Assembly: GCA_905182525.1 (NCBI GenBank)
Contig: CAJJBV010000002.1
Location: 62,001 to 126,000 of the forward strand
Direction of reading: 5' to 3'
DNA length: 64,000 bases
Source of the DNA: Cryomorphaceae bacterium
GTDB taxonomy: Bacteria; Bacteroidota; Bacteroidia; Flavobacteriales_D; Parvicellaceae
The position numbers and the translations under genes are program-made. Below, piece by piece: positions 9,760-20,270 of this stretch. The first letter of the stretch is position 1. Each line of letters starts with the position of its first letter. The notes under the pieces are model-generated. The model saw nothing but the letters and a program-made list of their open reading frames with translations. It had not been told where the DNA came from and did no database searches.

Positions 9760-10811
9760 AAAAATTCTTGGTGTTCCCAATTATTTTTATCCATATTTAA
9801 CAGACAAATATTTAAAAGATCTATACAACTTTTAACATCTTTTTTATGAACCATTTCTATAACTTGATGTATATGCCTAGTTGGAATTGAGAAAGCACCA
9901 GCAATAGACCCTCCTGGAGTCATTCTTTGAATACTTGCTGTATCTGTTCCTCCTGCTGTTAAAATTTCGTTTTGCCAAGATATCTTGTTGGTATTAGCTG
10001 TTTCCTGCATGAACTTAACCATTCTAGTATCACAAATTGTACTAGCATCCATAATTTTAATTCCCACTCCATCTCCTAAAGATGTTATTTTTTCATCCTC
10101 ACTTGCTCCTGGCACATCATATGCTATTGTAGTATCTAAGCCAAACCCAAAATCTGGTTTTATTTTTTGAGTAGCGACTTGAGCCCCTCTTATGCCAACT
10201 TCTTCTTGAACTGTAAAAACAGCATAAGTATCAAATGCTGGGGTTCTTAAATTTTTTAATGTTTCTATTAAAATAAATACGGCTATTCGATTATCTAAAC
10301 TTTTACAATTTATACAGTCTCCCATTTCAATAAGTGCTCTTTCTCTTGTAACAGAATCACCAACAGAAATTATTTTTCTTACTTCTTTAACGTCAAGACC
10401 AAGATCAATATAATAATCATTAATTTTTGGAACTTTATTTTTTTCTTCTGGAGTCATTACATGAATAGGTTTTGAACCCATTACACCAATAACATCTTTT
10501 TTACCATGGACAATTACTCTCTGGGATGTCAAGGTCTTAGGGTCAAAGCCACCAAGAGGATGGAATTTCAAAAACCCCTTTGGAGTAATATGAGTTACAA
10601 TAAAACCTATTTCATCCATATGAGCTCCTATCATTACAGATTTTTTAGAATTTTTACCTTTTTTTAAGGCAATAACATTACCCATATTGTCAATTTCAAT
10701 ATTATCAACGTGGCTTTTTATTTCTTTTAAGACCAAGCTTCTAACTCGGTTTTCAAACCCTGGGGCACCTGCTGTTTCACAGATTTTTTTAAGTAAATTA
10801 ACATTAATCAT
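9756..10811 (-). CDS. M42 family metallopeptidase
   Basis: A 351-residue cytosolic aminopeptidase of the TET/glutamyl-aminopeptidase family, binding two metals and usually forming a dodecamer. Ligands are in place: GAHMDEIG (about residue 64), SLDNR (about 174), the catalytic pair in [10 protein letters not shown] (about 205), GLDTT (about 227) and IPTRHIHQ near 317. It trims peptides released by other proteases. It starts two bases after pyk and ends in a 4-base convergent overlap with pheS. Confidence 0.92.
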   Translation of the reverse strand: MINVNLLKKICETAGAPGFENRVRSLVLKEIKSHVDNIEIDNMGNVIALKKGKNSKKSVMIGAHMDEIGFIVTHITPKGFLKFHPLGGFDPKTLTSQRVIVHGKKDVIGVMGSKPIHVMTPEEKNKVPKINDYYIDLGLDVKEVRKIISVGDSVTRERALIEMGDCINCKSLDNRIAVFILIETLKNLRTPAFDTYAVFTVQEEVGIRGAQVATQKIKPDFGFGLDTTIAYDVPGASEDEKITSLGDGVGIKIMDASTICDTRMVKFMQETANTNKISWQNEILTAGGTDTASIQRMTPGGSIAGAFSIPTRHIHQVIEMVHKKDVKSCIDLLNICLLNMDKNNWEHQEFF

Positions 10812-10813
10812 AA

Positions 10814-12238
10814 TTAATCTATATAACTTAATTTGAGCATATTAGTTTTTCCATTTTCACCTAAAGGTATACTTGCGGTATTGATTATTAAATCACCACT
10901 TTCAGCATAGCCCTTCTCTTTAAGTAAGTTTTTAATATCTGCAATAGTATGATCCGTACTTATTGTTTTATCATAATAGAATGAACTCACCCCCCAGACT
11001 AGGGATAATGTACTTAGTAGTTTTTCATTGCTAGAAAACACAAAAATTTCAGATTTAGGTCTCTGGCTTGAAATTTTATAAGCTGTATAACCAGAGTGAG
11101 TCATTGTAATTATTGCTTTTGCTTCAACTCTTTGAGCAAGTCTACAGACATTAAAACAAATTGAATCTGTTATGAATCTTTCGTTGTTTTTTTTTGGTAG
11201 CGTTTCTCTAACATAAATATTGGAATAATTTATTTCAACCTCATTAATAATTCTTGACATTATTTTAATCACCTCAATAGGATGTTTTCCAACAGAAGTC
11301 TCACCGCTGAGCATTACAGCATCTGCACCATCCATTACAGCATTTGCAACATCATTCACCTCTGCTCTGTTAGGAGTGATATTATCCATCATACTTTCCA
11401 TCATTTGGGTAGCTATAATTACAGGCTTAGCTAAGTCTTGAGCGAGTGCTACTATCCGTTTTTGAATTAGAGGAACAGATTCAAGTGGAATCTCAACACC
11501 TAAATCTCCTCTAGCTACCATCACAGCATCAGTTTCACTTAATATTCCCTCTAAGTCGGTAACAGCTTCTGGCTTTTCAATTTTAGCAATTATTTTAGCA
11601 TTTCCATTATTGCTATTAATAAGATGTCTTAGCTCAATTACTTCCCTTGCAGATCTTACAAAAGAAAATCCAATCCAGTCTACTTCATGTTCTAATGCTA
11701 TAACTAAATCGGCTTTATCTTTTTTAGTAAGGCTGGAAATATTGATATTAGTATCTGGCAAATTGAGACCTTTTTTTGAAAATAATAATCCACCCGCAAC
11801 TACTTTAGTTTTTACAGTATCTTTTAAATTAGTCTCTAAAACTTCAAGGTGAATTTTCCCATCATCCAACAAAACTTTTTCTCCAACTTTCACATCTTTA
11901 GGAATTCGATCTATAAAAATTTGAGCTGCAGAACTAAAGTTATGATCTTCTAGAGTAGTTAAAATAAATTCCTGATTATTTTCTAATAAAAGCCCTTCTT
12001 TTGGCATATCTCCAATTCTAATTTTCGGTCCTTGAAGATCTGCTAATATTGCCGAATGTGTTCCCAGTTCTTTGTCTAAAAGCCTGATTTTTTTTATCGC
12101 ATCTATATGATCTTGATGACTTCCGTGAGAGAAGTTTACTCTGAAAACATTTACCCCCTCTTTAATCATGGACTTTAAAACTTCCCCTTCAGAACATGAA
12201 GGTCCAATAGTTGCAACGATTTTTGTTCTTTTACTCAT
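10814..12238 (-). CDS. pyk: Pyruvate kinase
   Basis: Transfers phosphate from phosphoenolpyruvate to ADP, the last step of glycolysis. The 474-residue enzyme shows the N-terminal FRVNFSHGSH and ADLQGPKIRIG motifs, the active-site segment IIAKIEKPEAV, the MVARGDLGVEIPLE loop (about residue 250) and the MMESM motif, with a complete C-terminal regulatory domain. It follows the IPExxxVDY gene by three bases, a pairing conserved across Bacteroidota. Confidence 0.97.
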   Translation of the reverse strand: MSKRTKIVATIGPSCSEGEVLKSMIKEGVNVFRVNFSHGSHQDHIDAIKKIRLLDKELGTHSAILADLQGPKIRIGDMPKEGLLLENNQEFILTTLEDHNFSSAAQIFIDRIPKDVKVGEKVLLDDGKIHLEVLETNLKDTVKTKVVAGGLLFSKKGLNLPDTNINISSLTKKDKADLVIALEHEVDWIGFSFVRSAREVIELRHLINSNNGNAKIIAKIEKPEAVTDLEGILSETDAVMVARGDLGVEIPLESVPLIQKRIVALAQDLAKPVIIATQMMESMMDNITPNRAEVNDVANAVMDGADAVMLSGETSVGKHPIEVIKIMSRIINEVEINYSNIYVRETLPKKNNERFITDSICFNVCRLAQRVEAKAIITMTHSGYTAYKISSQRPKSEIFVFSSNEKLLSTLSLVWGVSSFYYDKTISTDHTIADIKNLLKEKGYAESGDLIINTASIPLGENGKTNMLKLSYID

Positions 12239-12241
12239 TTT

Positions 12242-12661
12242 CTAAAATATTAAATTTTCTTTTGATTTTAATTGCTCGACAATAACATTATGGGCAGTTA
12301 ACACAAACGGTATTTCTCTAAGTTTTTTTAAATAATAATCATATTTTTTTTTCTCCGCTGATTTCACCATCAGAAAAAAATCAACATGAGACTTTTCAGG
12401 AATTAACCATGTTCCTTCAAACTTATTTCCAATTAAATAATATTCATCAGAATTAAAATCATTAACAAATGAAAAAACTGGAAAACTTGCATTTTGTTTT
12501 GATTTTTTATTAAAAATCAGTTCAATATCTTCACCAGACTTAGAGAGGTTCAAATCTAATGTGCTATTAACAGCCCAACATAGCCTGTAATCTTTTTCGT
12601 GGCAGCTTATGCCAAGAAGACTAAAATCAAATTCATATACTTCTTCTAAAAGATGTTTCAT
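12242..12661 (-). CDS. IPExxxVDY family protein
   Basis: A 139-residue soluble protein carrying the family signature IPEKSHVDF at about residues 85-93, here with Phe in place of the final Tyr. The family is confined to Bacteroidota, has no established biochemical function, and nearly always precedes pyruvate kinase, as it does here (three-base gap). A link to metabolic control or early translation has been suggested only from gene neighbourhood. It follows gatA by six bases. Confidence 0.88.
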   Translation of the reverse strand: MKHLLEEVYEFDFSLLGISCHEKDYRLCWAVNSTLDLNLSKSGEDIELIFNKKSKQNASFPVFSFVNDFNSDEYYLIGNKFEGTWLIPEKSHVDFFLMVKSAEKKKYDYYLKKLREIPFVLTAHNVIVEQLKSKENLIF

Positions 12662-12667
12662 TAATAA

Positions 12668-14083
12668 TCAATTTTTAGGCATTAATAAACTTGAAATTTC
12701 AAATAGCTTTTCTTCTTCAAATCTTCCTGCCATTAATTGTATTCCAAATGGAAGTGAATTACTATGTTTGCCTAGTGGTAAAGAAATTGCGGGAAGACCA
12801 GCAATATTTGCATGAACAGTAAATATATCTTGTAAATACATTGAAATAGGATCCTTAATTTCGCCAATATTAAAAGCTGTTGTTGGAGTTGTAGGGAGCA
12901 GGAGAACATGATTTCTTTTCAACATTTGTTCTGTTTTTTCTTTGATTAACCTTCTTACCTTTTGAGCTTTTGTAAAGTATGCATCATAATAACCAGAGCT
13001 TAATACAAAATTACCAAGCATAATTCTTCTTTTAACTTCAATTCCGAACCCCTCGGACCTAGATTTTTCATAGGTGCTGTTTATATCTTTAGCATCTTTT
13101 GTTCGATAACCAAAGTGAGCTCCATCATATCTTGCAAGATTAGAACTTGCCTCTGCGGTTGTTAGAACATAATAGGTTGGCACAAGGTATTTTAAAAAAG
13201 GAAATTTCAAGTATTCTATTTTATGTCCTTTATTCTCTAATTCATCAATTAAAGATTTTATTTTTGTGGAGACTTCAACATCTAATTTTTCAAAATTTAG
13301 ATATTCTTCAGGTATCCCAATATTAAACTTTTTATTTGAAATTTTAATAGTTTTATTATTTGCAGGACGGGACGAAACTGTACTGTCAAAATTATCGTTT
13401 CCACTCATGATGCTAATAAAAATATTCGCATCCTGAACAGTTTTAGAAAAAACACCAATTTGATCAAAACTAGAACCATAAGCAATCAACCCGTTTCTTG
13501 ATATTCTTCCGTAAGTGGGCTTTACTCCAACAACCCCACAAAAAGAGGCGGGTTGTCTAATAGACCCACCAGTATCTGAACCTAGAGCAATATTGCACAA
13601 CCCTTCAGCTACAGCAGCAGCAGAACCTCCTGAAGAGCCTCCAGGAACTTTATTTTCTCCGTTTGGATTTTTAACCGGACCATAAAAACTATTTTCGTTA
13701 GAACTGCCCATTGCAAATTCATCACAATTTAACCTTCCAATTATTATAGCATCTTCATTAATTATTTTTTCAACTGCAGTTGCAGAAAACATAGATTTAA
13801 AACCTTGAAGAATTCTAGACGAGGCAGTTAATGTATGATCTTTATAACATATATTATCCTTCAGTCCTACAAATGCACCAACTAATAAACCACTTTTATT
13901 TTTAATGATTTTTTTTTGAATTTCCTCTGCTTTTAATAAAGCTTCTTTTTCAAATATCTCAATAAATGCATTAGTCTTTGAAGTTTTTATTCTTGAAATA
14001 TATTCTTGGCAAATATCAACCAATGTAGTATTACCGCTATTAATAAGTTTTTGAATGTCCGTTAAAGACTCTGGTATATCCAA
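12668..14083 (-). CDS. gatA: Asp-tRNA(Asn)/Glu-tRNA(Gln) amidotransferase subunit A
   Basis: Glutaminase/amidase subunit of GatCAB, which converts mischarged Glu-tRNA(Gln) or Asp-tRNA(Asn) to the amidated forms. The 471-residue amidase-signature enzyme shows the catalytic Lys in VGLKDN (about residue 74), the glycine-serine loop GGSSGGSAAAVA with the cis-Ser (about 149), and the nucleophile Ser in SDTGGSIRQP (about 173). The start is TTG, two bases after tatA. GatC lies 16 kb away at 30267, and gatB is not in this window. Confidence 0.95.
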   Translation of the reverse strand: MDIPESLTDIQKLINSGNTTLVDICQEYISRIKTSKTNAFIEIFEKEALLKAEEIQKKIIKNKSGLLVGAFVGLKDNICYKDHTLTASSRILQGFKSMFSATAVEKIINEDAIIIGRLNCDEFAMGSSNENSFYGPVKNPNGENKVPGGSSGGSAAAVAEGLCNIALGSDTGGSIRQPASFCGVVGVKPTYGRISRNGLIAYGSSFDQIGVFSKTVQDANIFISIMSGNDNFDSTVSSRPANNKTIKISNKKFNIGIPEEYLNFEKLDVEVSTKIKSLIDELENKGHKIEYLKFPFLKYLVPTYYVLTTAEASSNLARYDGAHFGYRTKDAKDINSTYEKSRSEGFGIEVKRRIMLGNFVLSSGYYDAYFTKAQKVRRLIKEKTEQMLKRNHVLLLPTTPTTAFNIGEIKDPISMYLQDIFTVHANIAGLPAISLPLGKHSNSLPFGIQLMAGRFEEEKLFEISSLLMPKN

Positions 14084-14085
14084 TC

Positions 14086-14262
14086 TTAATCTTTTTTATC
14101 AGATTCCTCTTCGTTTTTAGTAGCCTCTTTAAACTCCTTAACTCCTTTTCCCAATCCTCTCATTAGTTCAGGAATTTTTTTCCCACCAAAAAGTAACAGT
14201 ACAACTATCAGAATTATAATTATTTGCGGCGGGCCTATTATCCCTAATAAAATTGTGTTCAT
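14086..14262 (-). CDS. tatA: Sec-independent translocase subunit TatA
   Basis: A 58-residue protein. It has one membrane helix at about residues 3-26, a short Gly-containing hinge ([17 protein letters not shown]), the amphipathic helix, and an acidic/basic tail ending EESDKKD. This is the complete TatA/TatE pattern, including the [12 protein letters not shown] signature. TatA pores move folded twin-arginine proteins through the inner membrane together with TatC, which is not in this window. The gatA start codon lies two bases after its stop; this tatA-gatA pairing is common in flavobacteria. ATG start at 14262. Confidence 0.92.
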   Translation of the reverse strand: MNTILLGIIGPPQIIIILIVVLLLFGGKKIPELMRGLGKGVKEFKEATKNEEESDKKD

Positions 14263-14298
14263 TTTAATTTATTTAAAGCAAATTTACAAAATGTTTTC

Positions 14299-14730
14299 TT
14301 AAAGTCTAACTCCAACTATTGCAGTTACACAACCAATAATATCTTCAGAACTAGCTAAATTGTTATTTGATTCCTTTTTTGGAGCAATTAAACTTATTAT
14401 TAGTTTCTGAGTATTACTTACTTTAAAATCATATGAAGTACTTCCATTTCCATGATTATCGTAAAAAAGTTGTCGGTTTAAATTTCTAACTGTTAACTGC
14501 AAATCACCTAACAATATATCAGAACACGATGAAATTCTATAATTTTGACCTTCGTAAAAAATTGCAACAAATTGAAATTTTTTCCCCTCGGACAGTTCTA
14601 ATGCACTTGTTTGACCAGTATGCATATAACCATCACCGATAGTTTTGATACATTTTTTAGAAAGACCTTTACACTGACAAAAAAAGGTAAAACTTAGTAT
14701 TATAAACGTAATGCTAAAAATATATTTCAT
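14299..14730 (-). CDS. Hypothetical secreted protein
   Basis: A 143-residue protein with an N-terminal signal (about 1-20, FFCQCKG, possibly a lipobox Cys) and a compact beta-rich body containing GDGYMHTGQTSALELSEGKKFQF. Two pairs of cysteines may form disulfides. I do not know the family's function; similar small secreted proteins occur in Bacteroidota. It sits downstream of polA after a gap of about 110 bases and 36 bases upstream of tatA. Confidence 0.6.
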   Translation of the reverse strand: MKYIFSITFIILSFTFFCQCKGLSKKCIKTIGDGYMHTGQTSALELSEGKKFQFVAIFYEGQNYRISSCSDILLGDLQLTVRNLNRQLFYDNHGNGSTSYDFKVSNTQKLIISLIAPKKESNNNLASSEDIIGCVTAIVGVRL

Positions 14731-14841
14731 AAATTTTAAGAACAGTTACTTAAAAAAGTGAGTATTCAATATCCACACAAATTAAGATTAAAATTACCAC
14801 AAACCACCATTTTTTTACAATTTCTACAGAAACCAAATGTA

Positions 14842-17580
14842 TTAATGTGCAATTAACCAATTTTCTCCACTCCCAATTTCAACCTCTAACGGAACATTAA
14901 AAGTAACAGCACTCATCATCTGTTTTCGAACAAGGTTTTTTAATTCCAATTTTTCTTCAATTACCATGTCCAAAACCAGTTCGTCATGAACTTGTAATAA
15001 AAGTTTTGATTCCATTTTAGAGCTCAAGATTTCCTTATGAATATTTACCATAGCAATTTTTATAATGTCCGCTGCGGTTCCCTGAATTGGAGCATTTATT
15101 GCATTTCTTTCATCGAACCCTTTCATAGTTGCATTTCCACTATTAATATTTGGCAAAAATCTTTTTCTCTTAAAAATTGTTTCAACGTATCCGTTTTCTC
15201 TAGCAAATGAAATGTTAGAGTCCATATATTCTTTAATTTTCGGGAATTCTAAAAAATAATTATCAATAATTTCTTTAGCCTCTGATCTTTTAACGTTGAG
15301 TCTTTGAGATAAGCCAAATGCTGAAATTCCATAAATGATTCCAAAATTCACCATTTTGGCTTTATTTCTCATTTCTCTTGTTACATCTTCTAATACTACA
15401 TGAAAAATTTTAGAAGCAGTTTCAGTATGAATATCGCGACCACTAGTAAACGCATTAATCATGGATTTGTCTTCGCTAAGACCTGCAATTATTCTTAGTT
15501 CTATTTGAGAGTAATCCGCACACATTAAAAGTCGGCGATCATCAGAAGCACAAAAAGCTTTTCTTATTTCTTTTCCTAGCTCTGTTCGTATAGGAATATT
15601 TTGAAGATTAGGTTTGTTTGAGCTTAATCTTCCAGTAGAAGTCACAGTTTGCATATAATTAGTGTGAATTTTATTTGTTAAAGGGGAGATTAATTTTGGA
15701 AGCGCATCTACATATGTGGAAAGTAATTTTTTTCTAGTTCTGTAGCTTAAAATATCATCTATAATTGGATGAGAACCGCTTAATTTATTTAGAGTAGGTT
15801 CATCGGTTTTAAATTGTCCTGTTTTAGTTTTTTTTGCTTTTGGGTCTAGATTTAGCTCCCCAAAAACAACTTCACCAAGCTGCTTAGGAGAGTCTATATT
15901 AAATTCATGTCCACTAAAGTTATATATAGACTGCTCTAAATTAGCTAAGCTGACATTTAACTTTTTAGAAAATTCTTTTAAAGATTCTATATTAATTTTG
16001 ATTCCTTCGACTTCCATATCGTGAAGAACTTTTAAAAGAGGAATTTCAATATCATAAAACAGTGGTTCTAAATCAAGTTCCTTTAACTGTTTCTTAAATT
16101 TCAAGTAGAGTTGAAAAGTTAAATCAGCGTCTTCAGATGCATAATCTTTTAATTCTTCAAGATCTACATCTTCCATTTTTTTTGTTGGCTTAGTTTTACT
16201 TCCAATTAAAGATTCTATTGCTATTGGGTTATAATTTAAAATAGTTCTTGATAACTGATCTAAGCTATGTCTTTTCTCAGGATCTATTAAATAGTGAGCT
16301 ATCATTGTGTCAAAACAATGTTCATTCACTTGAACACCATATTTATTAAGTATTCCATAGTCATATTTTAAATTATGAGCAATCTTTAAAGTTTTGGAAT
16401 TAAAAAACTCTTTATATAATTTAATTAATGACTCATCTTTAGAAACATCACAGTAAAATGCTTTGTTTTTAGAATATGAAAATGAAATTCCTAATAATTT
16501 TGCTTCATTAATTTCAAGAGAGGTTGTTTCTGTGTCAAATGCAACAGCTTCTTTTGAAACTAAGCTAAGGACGAATAACTCGTGTTCTTCTTTACTTTTA
16601 ATTAATTGGTAGTTAGTATTTTTTGAAGAAAAGCTTTGAAAATCAGATGATGTCGTATTTTCAACTTCATTAATTGCAAATAAATCCATCTGTTTTTCTT
16701 GGAAAATTGGTTTGCCAAGAATTCTTTTTCCTAATTGATTAAACTCTAATTCTTTAAGAATTTTAATTAAGGAATCTTCATTAATTTTTTTTCTTTCGTA
16801 TTGAGAAGAATTAAACTCAACTGGACAATCAAGAATAATTGTAGCTAATTGTTTAGAGATTAAACCTTGATCTGCAAAATTCTCAACATTTTCTTTTTGT
16901 TTGCCTTTCAAATCCTGAGTATTGGCTAATAAATTTTCTACACTACCATAAATACCTATCAGTTTTTTGGCGGTTTTTTCTCCTATTCCTGGAATTCCAG
17001 GGATATTATCCACAGCATCTCCCCAAAGACCTAAAATATCAATTACTTGTTCTGGCCTTTCAACTTCAAATTTTTCACAAACTTCTTTGACTCCGAGTAT
17101 TTCACTTGGATTGCCGCTTCTTCCAGGTTTATAGATAAATATATTTTCACTAACCAGTTGACCAAAATCTTTATCTGGAGTCATCATAAAAACTTTATAA
17201 CCTTGTTTTTCTGCTTGCTTAGAAAGAGTTCCAATTAAATCATCTGCTTCAAATCCCGAAACCATTTCTGTTGGAATGTTCATTGAATTTAGAATGTCAA
17301 AAATGTAAGGGATAGATTTCCTAATATCTTCTGGCATTTCTTGTCTGTTTGCTTTATATTCTGAAAAGACTTCTTCTCTATTTGATCCACCTGGAGGGTC
17401 AAAAACTACACCTAAATGCGTAGGTTTATGGTTATTTATTACTTCTAATAAACTATTACAAAAACCAAATATTGCAGAGGTATTAAGCCCCTTAGAATTT
17501 ATTCTTGGATTATTTATAAATGCAAAATGAGCTCTATATATTAAAGCATATGCATCCAATAAAAATAGCTTCTTCTCCAT
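14842..17580 (-). CDS. polA: DNA polymerase I
   Basis: The 912-residue polymerase has all three activities by motif. A 5'-3' exonuclease domain covers about 1-300 (GFEADDLIG; the helix-hairpin-helix GIPGIGEKTA). A 3'-5' proofreading domain covers about 320-510 with its acidic residues kept (AFDTETTSLE, HNLKYDYG, SEDADLT). The polymerase domain has motif A (CADYSQIELR), motif B (KMVNFGIIYG) and motif C (QVHDELVLD). It removes RNA primers and fills gaps. It starts one base before the stop of the upstream M28 gene. Confidence 0.97.
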   Translation of the reverse strand: MEKKLFLLDAYALIYRAHFAFINNPRINSKGLNTSAIFGFCNSLLEVINNHKPTHLGVVFDPPGGSNREEVFSEYKANRQEMPEDIRKSIPYIFDILNSMNIPTEMVSGFEADDLIGTLSKQAEKQGYKVFMMTPDKDFGQLVSENIFIYKPGRSGNPSEILGVKEVCEKFEVERPEQVIDILGLWGDAVDNIPGIPGIGEKTAKKLIGIYGSVENLLANTQDLKGKQKENVENFADQGLISKQLATIILDCPVEFNSSQYERKKINEDSLIKILKELEFNQLGKRILGKPIFQEKQMDLFAINEVENTTSSDFQSFSSKNTNYQLIKSKEEHELFVLSLVSKEAVAFDTETTSLEINEAKLLGISFSYSKNKAFYCDVSKDESLIKLYKEFFNSKTLKIAHNLKYDYGILNKYGVQVNEHCFDTMIAHYLIDPEKRHSLDQLSRTILNYNPIAIESLIGSKTKPTKKMEDVDLEELKDYASEDADLTFQLYLKFKKQLKELDLEPLFYDIEIPLLKVLHDMEVEGIKINIESLKEFSKKLNVSLANLEQSIYNFSGHEFNIDSPKQLGEVVFGELNLDPKAKKTKTGQFKTDEPTLNKLSGSHPIIDDILSYRTRKKLLSTYVDALPKLISPLTNKIHTNYMQTVTSTGRLSSNKPNLQNIPIRTELGKEIRKAFCASDDRRLLMCADYSQIELRIIAGLSEDKSMINAFTSGRDIHTETASKIFHVVLEDVTREMRNKAKMVNFGIIYGISAFGLSQRLNVKRSEAKEIIDNYFLEFPKIKEYMDSNISFARENGYVETIFKRKRFLPNINSGNATMKGFDERNAINAPIQGTAADIIKIAMVNIHKEILSSKMESKLLLQVHDELVLDMVIEEKLELKNLVRKQMMSAVTFNVPLEVEIGSGENWLIAH

Positions 17581-18594
17581 TTAAATATTGTATAAGTAAG
17601 TTAATACTGTTTGACCAACAGCTTTTAATGTCTGAGGGTCAATTATTTCTAAATTATCTTTATGGGTATGGTGAAAATGACCAAAATCAAATCTATTTGT
17701 AGATTGACTAATATCATAATGTATAATATCCATAGTTGGAATTTGAGCAATTTGATTTATATAAGTATGATCATCTGTTAAGGGGGGAGCGATTTTTTTC
17801 TTAAAATAATTACCATAACCTAAATACTTGCCGAGTTTCCAAAGTTTATTTAGATGATAGCCAGCATATTGTCTTGAAATTTCTTCTTTTGGGAATACAG
17901 CATCTTTTGCACCAACCATGTCTAATAAAATTCCAAATTCAGGTTTTTGATAATCCTTAGAAATATTGTAACTCCAATATTGAGATCCTAGACACCAGGT
18001 ATCATTAGATGTTTGCAAATCTGAAAAGCTAGAATTATAATTTGGGGCACCATAGTCTTCAACATCAAAAAATATAATTTCTAAACCAATTTCTATGCTA
18101 TCCTTTTCTACAACTCTTGCAATTTCTAGTAAAACACCAACTCCACTAGCTCCATCATTTGCCCCAACTATTGGTTGATTTATATTAAAAGTATCTCGGT
18201 CAGCAAAAGGTCTTGTATCCCAGTGAGCACAAAGCATTATTTTTTTTTTAGCTTTTTCATTAAAGCTCCCAATTATGTTTCTGACGGGCAACTTAGCTCC
18301 GTTAAATGCAGTCACTACACCAATTTGCTCTCTAACATTGAATCCTAATGATGATAATTTTGTCACAATCCAGTCTCCACACTTTTTATGACCTATGGTA
18401 TTTGGAACTCTTGGGCCATAATATACTTGTTTGGCTATAAATTTATATGCGCTGTCTTGATTAAAGACCCCACTTTTATTCCATTTTTCAATTTTTTTTT
18501 CAATTTTTTTTGTTGACGTTACTTCACTATTGCAACTTGGCATTGTTAAAAAAAAAACTAATATTATAAAAAAGTTGTGTATTAAAATCTTCAT
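17581..18594 (-). CDS. M28-family lipoprotein, probable glutaminyl cyclase
   Basis: A zinc-dependent M28-fold protein. I place the start at the ATG at 18594, giving 337 residues, because it opens directly on a lipoprotein signal (lipobox PSC near residue 20); an in-frame start 45 bases upstream only adds a non-signal leader. Metal-site segments are CAHWDTRPFADRD, GANDGASGVG, FFDVEDYG and DDHTYINQ. The combination HWDTRP, VEDYG and WCLGSQYW resembles the periplasmic glutaminyl cyclases of Porphyromonas and relatives. These cyclise N-terminal Gln exposed after signal peptide cleavage. A plain aminopeptidase role is the alternative. Confidence 0.85.
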   Translation of the reverse strand: MKILIHNFFIILVFFLTMPSCNSEVTSTKKIEKKIEKWNKSGVFNQDSAYKFIAKQVYYGPRVPNTIGHKKCGDWIVTKLSSLGFNVREQIGVVTAFNGAKLPVRNIIGSFNEKAKKKIMLCAHWDTRPFADRDTFNINQPIVGANDGASGVGVLLEIARVVEKDSIEIGLEIIFFDVEDYGAPNYNSSFSDLQTSNDTWCLGSQYWSYNISKDYQKPEFGILLDMVGAKDAVFPKEEISRQYAGYHLNKLWKLGKYLGYGNYFKKKIAPPLTDDHTYINQIAQIPTMDIIHYDISQSTNRFDFGHFHHTHKDNLEIIDPQTLKAVGQTVLTYLYNI

Positions 18595-18682
18595 TATATT
18601 TCTATATAAATATTCAATAGCTAAAATAACCAACTTCACGATAAATATCTCTTTAATTCTGTTAAATTCAATTTAATAATAT

Positions 18683-18714
18683 TTTAAATAAGAGATCATT
18701 TAGCATTATATTTG
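18683..18714 (+). promoter_or_regulatory. Candidate Bacteroidota promoter for the histidine kinase gene
   Basis: TATATTTG at 18707-18714 fits the -7 box TAnnTTTG, and TTTA at 18683-18686 lies 20 bases upstream, close to the -33 spacing. The kinase ATG at 18721 follows the box by six bases, so the transcript would have almost no leader. Confidence 0.45.
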
Positions 18715-18720
18715 TTTTGA

Positions 18721-20235
18721 ATGAAGTTATATTCTAAAAAACAGCGTTGGAAGAAAGTACTATTCTTAGCTGGTATGGGGATAATTGGAATAATTTTTTG
18801 GTTAACTTCTATACTCGTTTCTAATTTAAAAGAATCTGAATTAGAAAAAATACACTTTTGGAGTGGAGCAATCAAAAAGAAAGCAGAGCTTGTCAGATTA
18901 ACCAATATTGCTTTTCAAGAGTTGGCTCAAAATGAGTCTAATAACGTTTATTTATGGGCTCGAGCTACTAAGGAATTTCAGAAATCTTTAAATGATTTTG
19001 GGTTGGCTTTAGAGATTATTCAAAACAATAAAAACATCCCGTTGATTTTAACAGATAATCAAGGGCAGTATGTTTCTCACAAAAACATTAAGCTACTTGA
19101 TAACTCAGAGCTCATCCAAAAGCAATTACTTTCAGACTCAATAATTTTAAAATGGACAGATTATAATGAACCCATAGAGTTTAATTATTACCAAGATAGA
19201 ATTCAAAAAATATACTACTCAAATTCCTCAAAATATTTCCAATTACAAGATCAGCGTGATTCACTTTTGAACTCTTTCTCTCTTGAAATAATGAATAATA
19301 TAGCTCAACTTCCAGTTGTTTTTTGGAGCAAAACAGGAGACTCTTTAATTTCTTCCAATGTTATAAACTCTACGATGAATAGTGGCGAAATAAAACAAAT
19401 TATTCAAAGTATGACTAAGGATAATTTTCCAGTAGAAATTGATCTTGGCAATGATCATCGTGGAGTAATATACTTTAGTAACTCTAAAATATTATTTTGG
19501 TTACAATTATTTCCTATTGTTACAATTCTTATAATTACTCTTTTTCTATTAGTTTCTTACCTCTCATTTAGTTCTTTTAGGCGTTCAGAGCAAAACCAAG
19601 TGTGGGCAGGAATGGCCAAAGAAACTGCTCATCAATTAGGAACCCCTCTTTCTTCACTTTTTGGATGGATTACATTATTAAAGGAAAGCGGAAAAGAAAA
19701 TTCTGAAGCACTAATTGAAATGGAAAAAGATATTGAAAGGCTGTCCATTGTAACGGAGCGGTTTTCTAAAATTGGATCGTCAGTAGAGCTTATTGAAACG
19801 GATATTATTCAATTCTTTAAAATTTATATTGACTACATGAAGAAAAGGATTCCTAAGACGGTATCGTTAACGACTGAATTTAAAACAGAAAAACTTTTGG
19901 CTAACATTAATGCTCCTTTATTTAGCTGGGTAATTGAAAACATTATTAAAAATGCTGCTGATGCAATGGATGGAAATGGGGAAATTATATTGTATTCAGA
20001 AAGAGATCAAAATAATATTATAATTAAAATAAAGGATAACGGAAAAGGGATTCCTTTAGCTGTCCAAAAAACAATTTTTCAACCAGGATTTACAACTAAA
20101 GAAAGAGGATGGGGACTGGGGCTATCTTTAGCTAAAAGAATAGTTGAAGGTCACCATAATGGAAAAATATATGTTGCTTCAAGTAAAATAAATTCAGGGA
20201 CAGTTTTAGAAATAATATTACCTGCAATAAATTAA
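18721..20235 (+). CDS. Sensor histidine kinase
   Basis: A 504-residue membrane kinase. Membrane helices at about 15-36 and 255-280 enclose a periplasmic sensor of about 215 residues. The dimerisation/phosphoacceptor helix carries His in KETAHQLGTPLSSL (about 303), followed by a full HATPase_c domain: N box ENIIKNAADAM, G1 DNGKGIP, F box FQPGFTTK and G2 GWGLGLSLAKRIV. No response regulator lies beside it, so it is an orphan and its signal is unknown. Transcription is divergent from the M28 gene. Confidence 0.93.
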   Translation: MKLYSKKQRWKKVLFLAGMGIIGIIFWLTSILVSNLKESELEKIHFWSGAIKKKAELVRLTNIAFQELAQNESNNVYLWARATKEFQKSLNDFGLALEIIQNNKNIPLILTDNQGQYVSHKNIKLLDNSELIQKQLLSDSIILKWTDYNEPIEFNYYQDRIQKIYYSNSSKYFQLQDQRDSLLNSFSLEIMNNIAQLPVVFWSKTGDSLISSNVINSTMNSGEIKQIIQSMTKDNFPVEIDLGNDHRGVIYFSNSKILFWLQLFPIVTILIITLFLLVSYLSFSSFRRSEQNQVWAGMAKETAHQLGTPLSSLFGWITLLKESGKENSEALIEMEKDIERLSIVTERFSKIGSSVELIETDIIQFFKIYIDYMKKRIPKTVSLTTEFKTEKLLANINAPLFSWVIENIIKNAADAMDGNGEIILYSERDQNNIIIKIKDNGKGIPLAVQKTIFQPGFTTKERGWGLGLSLAKRIVEGHHNGKIYVASSKINSGTVLEIILPAIN

Positions 20236-20270
20236 TTTTTAGTCACTACTACTTTGAAGCCAATAGTTGT

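Noticed and set aside
14750-14836. Possible 28-residue single-helix protein after polA
   Set aside because: TTG start only, no conservation evidence, AT-rich hydrophobic text is expected by chance.
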